Positions 25,877 to 33,541 of a stretch of 64,000 bases of DNA are shown here, in pieces; the stretch's first letter is position 1; the number at the start of each line of letters is the position of its first letter. The DNA is from Luteolibacter sp. Y139 (GTDB lineage: Bacteria; Verrucomicrobiota; Verrucomicrobiia; Verrucomicrobiales; Akkermansiaceae): the NCBI RefSeq assembly GCF_038066715.1, contig NZ_JBBUKT010000004.1, positions 372,001 to 436,000 on the forward strand, given 5' to 3'. The notes under the pieces were generated by a model. It was not told where the DNA came from and searched no databases. It saw nothing but the letters and a program-made list of their open reading frames with translations. The translations under genes were made by a program, and so were the position numbers.

Positions 25877-28800
25877 ATGATGACTCGAGGCAAGCGGATC
25901 GCATTTCTCCTGATTAACTTGGTCGCCGCGGCAGTGCTGCGGGCGGAGGTTTCGACGACCCCGCCGCCGGCCTACGAGGCATCGATGCGTCCGCTGCTCA
26001 CGCCGCTGGACGAGCTGTCCGCGAGGAAGGATCCGCATGCGGGGAAGGATGAGCCGGGGACGGTACGGCTGAGCGAGCAGGTGACTCGTGTGGAGGAGGA
26101 CGGCACTTATCTGCGTGCGGTTCACTATGTGGTGCAGCCGTATTCGGCGAAGGGTGCGGACGCGGCGGCGAACGACCGCTATCGCTTTTATTCCCGGCAG
26201 GAGACGGTGCACCTCGCGCTGGCGCGAACGGTATTGCCGGATGGCACGAGCAAGCTGCTGGGGCCGAATGCGGCTTTCCTGCAGAAGGGCAACCGCGCCT
26301 CCGCGAGCACCTATGACGATGCGCAGGATCTGGTGGTGATCTTTCCCGATGTGAAGCCCGGCGTGCTGTGCGAGGCGATCGTGGTGTATGAGCGGAAGGA
26401 GCCGCAGGTCAAAGGTGGCTATAGCAACGTGATCGATTGGTCGGCGGGTTGGCCGGTCGGCGAGATCCGCCATGTGCTGGATTTCCCCGCGGCATGGAAG
26501 GGCAAGCTGAAGGATTATCCGGTGGCGGCGAAGGAGGTGAAGACGGCCGAACTGCCGGCTCCCGAGGGACGCTTGCGGCGCGAGTGGAAGCGGGGGCCTG
26601 CGGGGCGTCCGGCCTATGAACCGAACCCCGCACCGGCGGCGCAGGTGGGCCCGGCGACGTGGATCGGCACGTTTGCGAACTGGGATGAAATGGCGGCGTG
26701 GTATCAGGGACTGATTTCCGGCCAGGACGTGCTCGATGACGAGTTGAAGGCGAAGGTCGCGGAGTGGACGAAAGAGGCGAAGTCGCCGCGCGAGATCCTG
26801 GGGATCCTTTACGATCATGTGGCGAACGATGTGCGCTATGAAGGCTTGGAATTTGGTGTCTCCGGATTGCAGCCTTACACGTGCGGGACTGTCTGGAAGA
26901 ACCAATATGGCGACTGCAAGGACAAGGCGAACCTGCTGGTGACAATGCTGCGTGACCGCGGTATTCCGGCGAAGGTGGTGCTGGTCAATACAGATGACGC
27001 GGGCATCGTGCACCGGGGCATCCCCGACTTCCGGCACTTCAACCATGCGATCGCGGTGGCGGAGCTGCCGGTGGAGGGCGGTGGTGTGGAGCAGGTGTTT
27101 TGCGATGCGACGATCCGCCACGGGCGGCCGGGATTGTTAGGTCCATCGTCCGGAGGCCGGGATGTGCTGGCGATCAATGGCGGGAAGGCGCAGTGGCTGA
27201 AGACGCCGGAAGTGGAGGCGGGCGAGGATTTCTATCACTTCGACCTAGCGGTGGATGAGGAAGGGCGTCTGACGGGATGGCTTTCGATGACCTCGAAGGG
27301 GTACTACGCGGTGCGGCTGGCGAATGCCTACCGCGGCGTCGACCGCGAAAGCGCCCGCGACCGGCTGACGAGCCTGGTGGAGGAGTTCATCGATGGTGCG
27401 GAAGTGGTGGACGTGGTGCTGCCTGCCGAGCAGGACGTGGTGGATGAGGTGACGGTGAAGGCGTATCTCACCGGTCCGGCGCGCCAGCGCGACCAGGGCG
27501 GGCGGCTGAGCTTGCCGTTTCCCTCGTCCTCCTCGCTATTCAACGACTATGGGGACAGCAAAGTACGGACATCCTCGTACTTCCAATGGCGTGATCGGAC
27601 GCGGGTGGAGGCGACGGTGCGCTTGCCAGCGGGCTGGCGGCCGGAGTCGCTGCCGGCGCCGCTGAAGCTGGACACACCGGCCTATCTCGCGGAGGCATCG
27701 TGGTCCCATGGTGATGGCAAGTGTACGGCAAGCCTGCTGCTGGATTGCCGGCAATCGGTGATTTCCGCGGAAGCGGTGGCGGCACCGTCGCAGGCGAACC
27801 GCTCGCTGACAGCATGGCTGGGCGTGCCGCTGATGCTGACGCAGGCGGAAGGCAAGGCTCCGGAGAAGCCGGCGGTGCCTGCGGGTCAGGTGGAGATGCC
27901 ATTGATGCCGACCGGCCAGGGACAGATGAACCTGGTGAATCGCTTGTTCCCGGCGGGGTCGGATTCCAACAAGCGTCGTGCGGCTTTGGAGAAGGTGCTG
28001 AGTTATTTCCCGAATGACCCGGGCACGGTTTATGACGTGCGGGTGCAGATGGCGTATCTGCGGGTGCTGGAGAACAATTACCCCGCGGCGGTGAAGGAGT
28101 TTGCTCCATTGGCGGCGCGTCGTCCGGAAGGGGTGGATGCGGACAGCTTCGCGCTGGGACGTTACCTGCATGCGGTGGCCTTGGACGAGACCGGCGAGAA
28201 AGAACCGGCATTGCAGATCATGCGCGAACTGGCGGCGGATGGGAGCGTGTCGGAATTCCGTCGCGGGTGGGCGGCTCGTTTCGCCGGTGAATGGCTGGCG
28301 GAGGTCAAGCCGGTGCCGAAGGAGGCGCTGGAACTGCTGAAGCAGTCGGTGGCCCTCGGCGGGGAGTCCGGCGAGAAGGCGCTGGAGATTTTGATTCCGG
28401 CGATGATTGCGGCCGGGGAGGGAGAGGGGCTGGCGGAGATGCTGGCGAAAGGTGATGAGCTGGATTCCTTCGACGAGGATGCTGACGCCGTTCTCAAGAA
28501 GGTGACCGATGCTGCCCTGGAGAAGGCTGGGGAACTCTTGCCGTGGCTGACCCGTGCCCGCGACCTGGCGCAGGAGGAAGAGCGCAAGAAGCAGCTCGCG
28601 ACGGCTGCTGCCGCGCTGGAAAGCTGGGTGGGACGCGGGCAGGCCTATGGCACGGTGAGGACCCGGACTCTCGAGGTTTTGGGAAAACTAGGTTCATCGT
28701 ACTTGGATGGAACCAAGCCGGCTGAAACCGCGGCGGCGACCGAGGCCAAGCTGGACAGCCTGTATGGGAAGGATCGCAAGAAGTGGATCGCGCTGGCTGC

Positions 28801-31800
28801 GGCCTATCTGCGCGCCTACGAGCCGACGCCGCAGTTTTCGCGCGTCGTCTGGCAATTGTTCGGTTATTTCAGGGCGTCGGAAGGAAAGGATGATGCGGCG
28901 ATCTTCGATGAGCTGGCGGAAGTGACCGCGGCGCTGCCGAAGTCGGATGACCACTACTGGGAGTGCCGCTTCACCCATTCCTGGAAGCTGCGCGATACCG
29001 GCAAGCTGAAGGAGGCCGAGGCGATCGACCGGGCGATGACGGAAGACGCAGGAATCCCGGCGGACTTTGTGAAGTCAGCTTGGGAAGCGCTGGGCGAGGT
29101 GCACGAGCTTCAAGGGCGGTGGAAGGAAGCGGCCGCGTGTTACAGCAAGTTCAAGGAAGACCGCCATGGCTTCAAGGTGGTGGCGGAGGGATTGCTGCGT
29201 GCCGGGCTGATGCTCGCGCATGCGGGAGAGCGGGAGGAGGCGCTGGCAATGTGGAAGCTGCTGGCGGATGTCCCCGAGACGACCTATGACGACTCGCCGC
29301 TGGCGCTGGCGATTGCAGATGCGATCGTGCTTTCGGGGGATGAGAAGGCCACGCTGGAGCAATGGAAGCGCATGGACGGATGGTGGAAGGAACGCTTCCT
29401 GCCGGTTCTGAAAACGCTCGGCCTCGAAGACATCTCCAAGGTGCGGCCTTATCTCCCGGATCAGGGGGCGGCGATGGATGTGCGGTGCCGCAAGGCGGTG
29501 GCGGACAAGGATGCAGCTGCGGTGGGGAAGGACTTCGCTTCGGTGGCGCTTTCCTTCCGCTGGCTGCCCGGCCAGATCTTCGGCCTGCAGAGCATGGTGA
29601 CGACGTATGTGCGGCCGCTGCGCCCGCAGTCGGTCTCGATCCAGCTGCGGCTGTTAGAGGATGGGGCCGCGGCGGTGGCGATCGCCAAGCCTGCGGTGAT
29701 GGCGCATTGCCAGCGGCTCTATGCAGCGATGGCGGTGGACCGGGGTGAGCCGAAGGTGGCGCTGAAGGTGCTCGATGGGCAATGGAAGGAAGCTCCGGGC
29801 CGCGATGACGAGCATCGCGAGCGCTCCGGCTATGTCTTCGCGCTGGCGGCGGCGAATACGGGTGAGAGGCTGACGGATGCGCTTGGCATCACCACGGCGG
29901 TGATCGGAAAGGGACCGGCTTTCGTGAACCTTGGCTCGTGGATTTCGCTGCATGCCGAGCTTCTGATCAAGTCCGGCAAGCAGGCGGAGGCAGTCACCTT
30001 CCTGAAGGAGAAGTCGGCAGATCCGGCGATCAAGTCGGACGAGAAGTCGCTGGCGATTGTGACTGCCAAGCTGGATGGCCTGACCCAAGCGACCGACCAG
30101 CAGCAAGGACTGGAGGCGTCGGTCAAGGTCTTCATCGAGAAGCTGGCACCGCGGTGGTATGCGCACGTGGGGCCGAAGGATCTGGATGACCCGCGTGTCG
30201 GGGATCTCGACAAGATCCTGGCGGGTGACCTCTCCCGCTTCCATCCTGCCGAGCAGCTGCGCTTGCGACTGCTGATCGCGCTGAGTGATCGGGCCAGTGC
30301 GGCCGTGCGCGAGCAGGCGTATGGGGAGGCTTTGGCGGAGGCGGCGAAATCTTCGCGGACCTGGCCGGAGGCCTATGCGATCTGGTCGCATGTGCTCGAT
30401 GACGAGGCGCTGCCTCCCTCGCTGCGCCTGCCCTTTTTGTGGAAGGCCGCGGTGATGGCGACGGTCTCGGGACGGGTGGACCTGGTCACGAAGTTGGGCG
30501 AGAAGCCGGTCTTTGGAACTTACAACGAGGCCTACGCCAAGCGCTACTATCCGCTGCTGAAGGACATTGCCCGGGCGCGCAAGGGAGACGCCGGAGCGCG
30601 GAAGGAAATCATGGATCGCTTCACGGGCAAGGATCTCGATACCGTGGAAGTAGGGCTGGCCGCGATGTATCACGCGATGCTCCTCACGCTGGGTGACATC
30701 GAGGAGGCAGAGGCGATGCGCGATGCGACGAAATCGTGGAAGCTGGCTCCCGGGACCTCCGGGAGCATGCTCACCAACCGCCTCAGCTGGATGCGCATGG
30801 CGAACTCCGCGAAGCCAGCGATCGAGCTTGATCGGTCGATACGGGAGATTTTCCTGCCGGTGCTCCAACGGGTGGCCAAGGAGGCTCCGGCAGACTGGGA
30901 GCAGCGGCTGGATGCGGAGCGACTGAATGATCTGACGGAATGGCAGGCGGAAGGTGTGCGCGCGGCGATCGTGATGGCCCCGTCCGGGCATGATGCCACC
31001 GCGAATGTGCATTGGTTCAAGGCCCCGTCCTTCTGGTTCTGTCCGGGAGGCAAGCCGGCGGACCCGGCGAAGGCGCTGGAATTCTTCAAGCTGGCGCTGG
31101 GGATCAAGGAGGACTTTGTCGCGGCTCTGGCGCTGAGTGATGCGCTCACGGGATTGGATCGTCCGGCCGGGGGGAATTGGAAGGAAGTGGATGCGGTGAT
31201 CGATAGCGGGTTGAAGGCAAACAAGGGTCAAGCGACGGGAGGCCTGGTTGCTTTCTGGAAGGCCTTTCGCGACTTCAAGCCGGGAGATCCAGTGGACGTG
31301 CCGCAGGTCATCGCCGATGCCAAGAAAATGAGCCGGCTCGGCTTCGCGGTCTATGGGACCACCATGGAAGCGCTGCTGGTAAACGGGGACAAGGCCGGGA
31401 TGGAGAGCCTGATGAATGCGATCAATCCGGACGAATTCCTGGATGGCATCGGCATCTCGACTTACGCGGCGGCGCTTGAACTGCTCGATCGCAAGGATGA
31501 ACTGGAACTGGTGCGCGAGTCGGTGGATGAAGTCATCCGGAAGGAGATGATGACCGCGTGGTATGAGGAGTCGGTCGCCTCGGCGCGACGGGCATTCGCG
31601 CTGGCTTCCACCTTCGGCCGTGAGGAACTGCTCTCCGAAGCGTGGAGGAAAGACATGGTGTCGCTGTCAGCCGATCCGGAGACCAAGGCGCTCATGACGG
31701 CGCGTGTGGCGCGGCTCAGCAAAGATTGGCAGGGGATGCTCGCCGCGCTTGATCCGGTGAAGGACCGGATGGGCGATGATGACACCAGCTTGCACTATCT

Positions 31801-31945
31801 CAACGCGGTGGCTCAAGTGGGAATGGGCAAGCCCGAGCTTGCGCGGCCTCATCTTGAAAAAGTGATGCAGGAGGGGACCCTCAAGGGGTCGTCATTCCTG
31901 GAAGCCGCGCAGCTGCTGAAGTCGCTGGGGGAGGCGGGGAAGTGA
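25877..31945 (+). CDS. Giant exported DUF3857/transglutaminase-like/helical-repeat protein (2022 aa)
   Basis: Adjacent ATGs at 25877 and 25880 precede a signal peptide (MMTRGKRIAFLLINLVAAAV, cleavage near LRA-EV); the open frame upstream is Arg-rich and not used. Residues about 40-260 are a DUF3857 domain (TVRLSEQVTRVEEDGTYLRA, SASTYDDAQDLVVIFPDV). A transglutaminase-like domain follows with an intact triad: Cys347 in QYGDCKDKANL, His390 in FNHAIAV and Asp410 in FCDATI. From about residue 700 to the end, some 1300 residues form TPR-like helical repeats. DUF3857-transglutaminase proteins are usually 600-900 residues, so the repeat arm is unusually long. Function is unknown; peptide cross-linking or cleavage and a large protein-binding scaffold are possible. 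The small lipoprotein gene follows 72 bases later. Confidence 0.82.
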   Translation: MMTRGKRIAFLLINLVAAAVLRAEVSTTPPPAYEASMRPLLTPLDELSARKDPHAGKDEPGTVRLSEQVTRVEEDGTYLRAVHYVVQPYSAKGADAAANDRYRFYSRQETVHLALARTVLPDGTSKLLGPNAAFLQKGNRASASTYDDAQDLVVIFPDVKPGVLCEAIVVYERKEPQVKGGYSNVIDWSAGWPVGEIRHVLDFPAAWKGKLKDYPVAAKEVKTAELPAPEGRLRREWKRGPAGRPAYEPNPAPAAQVGPATWIGTFANWDEMAAWYQGLISGQDVLDDELKAKVAEWTKEAKSPREILGILYDHVANDVRYEGLEFGVSGLQPYTCGTVWKNQYGDCKDKANLLVTMLRDRGIPAKVVLVNTDDAGIVHRGIPDFRHFNHAIAVAELPVEGGGVEQVFCDATIRHGRPGLLGPSSGGRDVLAINGGKAQWLKTPEVEAGEDFYHFDLAVDEEGRLTGWLSMTSKGYYAVRLANAYRGVDRESARDRLTSLVEEFIDGAEVVDVVLPAEQDVVDEVTVKAYLTGPARQRDQGGRLSLPFPSSSSLFNDYGDSKVRTSSYFQWRDRTRVEATVRLPAGWRPESLPAPLKLDTPAYLAEASWSHGDGKCTASLLLDCRQSVISAEAVAAPSQANRSLTAWLGVPLMLTQAEGKAPEKPAVPAGQVEMPLMPTGQGQMNLVNRLFPAGSDSNKRRAALEKVLSYFPNDPGTVYDVRVQMAYLRVLENNYPAAVKEFAPLAARRPEGVDADSFALGRYLHAVALDETGEKEPALQIMRELAADGSVSEFRRGWAARFAGEWLAEVKPVPKEALELLKQSVALGGESGEKALEILIPAMIAAGEGEGLAEMLAKGDELDSFDEDADAVLKKVTDAALEKAGELLPWLTRARDLAQEEERKKQLATAAAALESWVGRGQAYGTVRTRTLEVLGKLGSSYLDGTKPAETAAATEAKLDSLYGKDRKKWIALAAAYLRAYEPTPQFSRVVWQLFGYFRASEGKDDAAIFDELAEVTAALPKSDDHYWECRFTHSWKLRDTGKLKEAEAIDRAMTEDAGIPADFVKSAWEALGEVHELQGRWKEAAACYSKFKEDRHGFKVVAEGLLRAGLMLAHAGEREEALAMWKLLADVPETTYDDSPLALAIADAIVLSGDEKATLEQWKRMDGWWKERFLPVLKTLGLEDISKVRPYLPDQGAAMDVRCRKAVADKDAAAVGKDFASVALSFRWLPGQIFGLQSMVTTYVRPLRPQSVSIQLRLLEDGAAAVAIAKPAVMAHCQRLYAAMAVDRGEPKVALKVLDGQWKEAPGRDDEHRERSGYVFALAAANTGERLTDALGITTAVIGKGPAFVNLGSWISLHAELLIKSGKQAEAVTFLKEKSADPAIKSDEKSLAIVTAKLDGLTQATDQQQGLEASVKVFIEKLAPRWYAHVGPKDLDDPRVGDLDKILAGDLSRFHPAEQLRLRLLIALSDRASAAVREQAYGEALAEAAKSSRTWPEAYAIWSHVLDDEALPPSLRLPFLWKAAVMATVSGRVDLVTKLGEKPVFGTYNEAYAKRYYPLLKDIARARKGDAGARKEIMDRFTGKDLDTVEVGLAAMYHAMLLTLGDIEEAEAMRDATKSWKLAPGTSGSMLTNRLSWMRMANSAKPAIELDRSIREIFLPVLQRVAKEAPADWEQRLDAERLNDLTEWQAEGVRAAIVMAPSGHDATANVHWFKAPSFWFCPGGKPADPAKALEFFKLALGIKEDFVAALALSDALTGLDRPAGGNWKEVDAVIDSGLKANKGQATGGLVAFWKAFRDFKPGDPVDVPQVIADAKKMSRLGFAVYGTTMEALLVNGDKAGMESLMNAINPDEFLDGIGISTYAAALELLDRKDELELVRESVDEVIRKEMMTAWYEESVASARRAFALASTFGREELLSEAWRKDMVSLSADPETKALMTARVARLSKDWQGMLAALDPVKDRMGDDDTSLHYLNAVAQVGMGKPELARPHLEKVMQEGTLKGSSFLEAAQLLKSLGEAGK

Positions 31946-32017
31946 GGGGGCTGGTGAGGCGAAAGGGTGGGAGCACTTCGTGCTTGGAGTGCTCCGAAGG
32001 GCTTGGAAGGATGATGT

Positions 32018-32143
32018 ATGTTTCGTGTGCTACTGATTGGTCTGGCGATGCTGCCGTTTGCTTCGTGTGTGAGGACGGTGGAGCCGAATGCGGAGGAGAG
32101 GTTGCAGATCGATGCCGGGCAGGAGCTAGAGAAGATGGAGTGA
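32018..32143 (+). CDS. Small lipoprotein (41 aa)
   Basis: A short frame starting ATG at 32018, preceded by GGAAGG seven bases upstream, a good ribosome-binding site. It reads MFRVLLIGLAMLPFASCVRT with a lipoprotein-type signal and lipobox FASC (Cys17), leaving a charged 25-residue mature peptide ending QELEKME. TGA is at 32141-32143. It lies between the giant transglutaminase gene and a membrane protein gene on the same strand. I do not recognise a family. A different frame through the same bases (31942-32154) has no such features and is rejected. Confidence 0.6.
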   Translation: MFRVLLIGLAMLPFASCVRTVEPNAEERLQIDAGQELEKME

Positions 32144-32172
32144 AGCCTCGTTAGAGGATCGATCGACAGGTC

Positions 32173-32862
32173 ATGACCGACGAAGCTTCGCGCCCGAACC
32201 TGACCGCGGCCATTTTTGGTGGATGCGGGATGGCATGGGCGGGAATCGCCTCGCTCTTTTGGCTGTCGTTGTCCACGCCTGAGTTCCGGGGAATCAGCGC
32301 GCCTTGGATCGCACTTATGGCAGGTGTGATAGCAGTCGTGCTGCTGACTTTCGCGATCGTCGCTTCTTCCGTCGCTTCCTTTCTCCAGCGCCGGGGCTAT
32401 TGGCCGCGATTGCTTAGCGGGAAGGCGATTCTCATCAGCGGGGCGGTGTTGCTAGCGCTGGGAATCGGGACCGGCGTTTACGATGGCATTCCACAGGTTC
32501 GTTTGAAGAGAGTGGTGCCTGCGGCGGAGGGAATTGTGTCCGACGTGCAAGTGGCGGGTTTCGATTCCTTCCTCGCCAGGCGCTGGCTGCTTTCTTTCCA
32601 CGTGACGTCCGCCGATGCGGAGCGAATCGCGTCGTCGCTGGGGCTTCAGGAAGACAAGGAAGTCGACCTTAGGAGATCCTTGGGGAAAGATCCGTTTTTC
32701 TCCAATCGCGGTCTTGGTGGCGACATGGTGGTGCCGGAGGGAACGAGAGGCTATTTCAGAAGATTCATCGACGGGCCCGAGGACCAAAGCGTGGAGTGGA
32801 TCACGATGGCGGTGAGCGAGGAGCAGCAGCGGGCGTGGCTTTATGTGGGGTATCAGAACTAG
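32173..32862 (+). CDS. Hypothetical membrane protein, three N-terminal helices and a soluble tail
   Basis: A 229-residue protein. Hydrophobic helices lie at about residues 12-32, 43-67 and 84-104. The C-terminal 120 residues are soluble and contain FLARRWLLSFHVTSADAERI, a segment with KEVDLRRSLGKDPFF and a last strand QQRAWLYVGYQN. No known domain was recognised. It follows the small lipoprotein by 29 bases and its stop is two bases before the next gene, suggesting one transcript with both. Confidence 0.65.
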   Translation: MTDEASRPNLTAAIFGGCGMAWAGIASLFWLSLSTPEFRGISAPWIALMAGVIAVVLLTFAIVASSVASFLQRRGYWPRLLSGKAILISGAVLLALGIGTGVYDGIPQVRLKRVVPAAEGIVSDVQVAGFDSFLARRWLLSFHVTSADAERIASSLGLQEDKEVDLRRSLGKDPFFSNRGLGGDMVVPEGTRGYFRRFIDGPEDQSVEWITMAVSEEQQRAWLYVGYQN

Positions 32863-32863
32863 C

Positions 32864-33454
32864 ATGGGCCTGCCTGAATACATCACGCACTATTTCGAGG
32901 CGGACCGCGGACCATTCCGGAATATCTGCGACCTCAGCGAGGAGGATGCGAGGAAGCTTGTCAGCGAGGAAGAGAACGCGACGACTGCTTTCAATCGCTT
33001 CGCGATGGGGCCTGACTTTCTCGCATGGCGGCGGGAAGCGGATGATCTCCTGATCCGGGCGTATTCCGAGAAGTTCGGTTGTGTTCCTGAAGGGCGGCCT
33101 TACTTCGCGGTTCTGGGAAGCTTCGACAAGACGCTGACGATGTTCCGGGAGGGGCGGAAGATCGAGATGGAGGTGTCAGGATTTTCAGAGAAGGAGCTTA
33201 CCTTCATGTATCCTGACCACGCTCATCTGGTCACGGTCTATGGGGCCGATGCTCCGGCACTCTTTTACCAGCCGCCGACGGATTGGAGTCGTGAGAGTTT
33301 TTGGGGGCGGCTCTTCACGCTCGCGGAGCTGCGGGAGGAGTATTCAAGGCTGGGGATCGACAGGATGATCCGTGCGCACGAGGAGCGTGATGGCTGGGCC
33401 GGGTGCTATGTGGAGGCCCAGCTTTGGCGGCGTGGCTTGCGAGGGGAGGGATAA
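32864..33454 (+). CDS. Hypothetical protein (196 aa)
   Basis: The ATG at 32864 follows the upstream stop by one base; an in-frame start 21 bases further upstream would overlap that gene. The protein begins MGLPEYITHYFEADRGPFRN and is soluble, with a helical N-terminal half containing DLSEEDARKLVSEEE and an alpha/beta C-terminal half (KELTFMYPDHAHLVTVYGAD, WGRLFTLAELREEY). No signal peptide or membrane segment is visible. I do not recognise the family. It converges with rapA, whose stop is 88 bases away. Confidence 0.62.
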   Translation: MGLPEYITHYFEADRGPFRNICDLSEEDARKLVSEEENATTAFNRFAMGPDFLAWRREADDLLIRAYSEKFGCVPEGRPYFAVLGSFDKTLTMFREGRKIEMEVSGFSEKELTFMYPDHAHLVTVYGADAPALFYQPPTDWSRESFWGRLFTLAELREEYSRLGIDRMIRAHEERDGWAGCYVEAQLWRRGLRGEG

Positions 33455-33541
33455 GGAGCGTGATGGTCCCCTGCGGGCACGGAGTTTATGCCGCCTGTGG
33501 AGACCATTCCTGCCAGCCTGAAGACCGGCGCTGCCAGTGTG

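Noticed and set aside
31942-32154. 70-codon plus-strand frame after the giant transglutaminase gene
   Set aside because: Overlaps the previous stop and lacks any signal; the 41-codon lipoprotein frame in another phase has a ribosome-binding site and lipobox.
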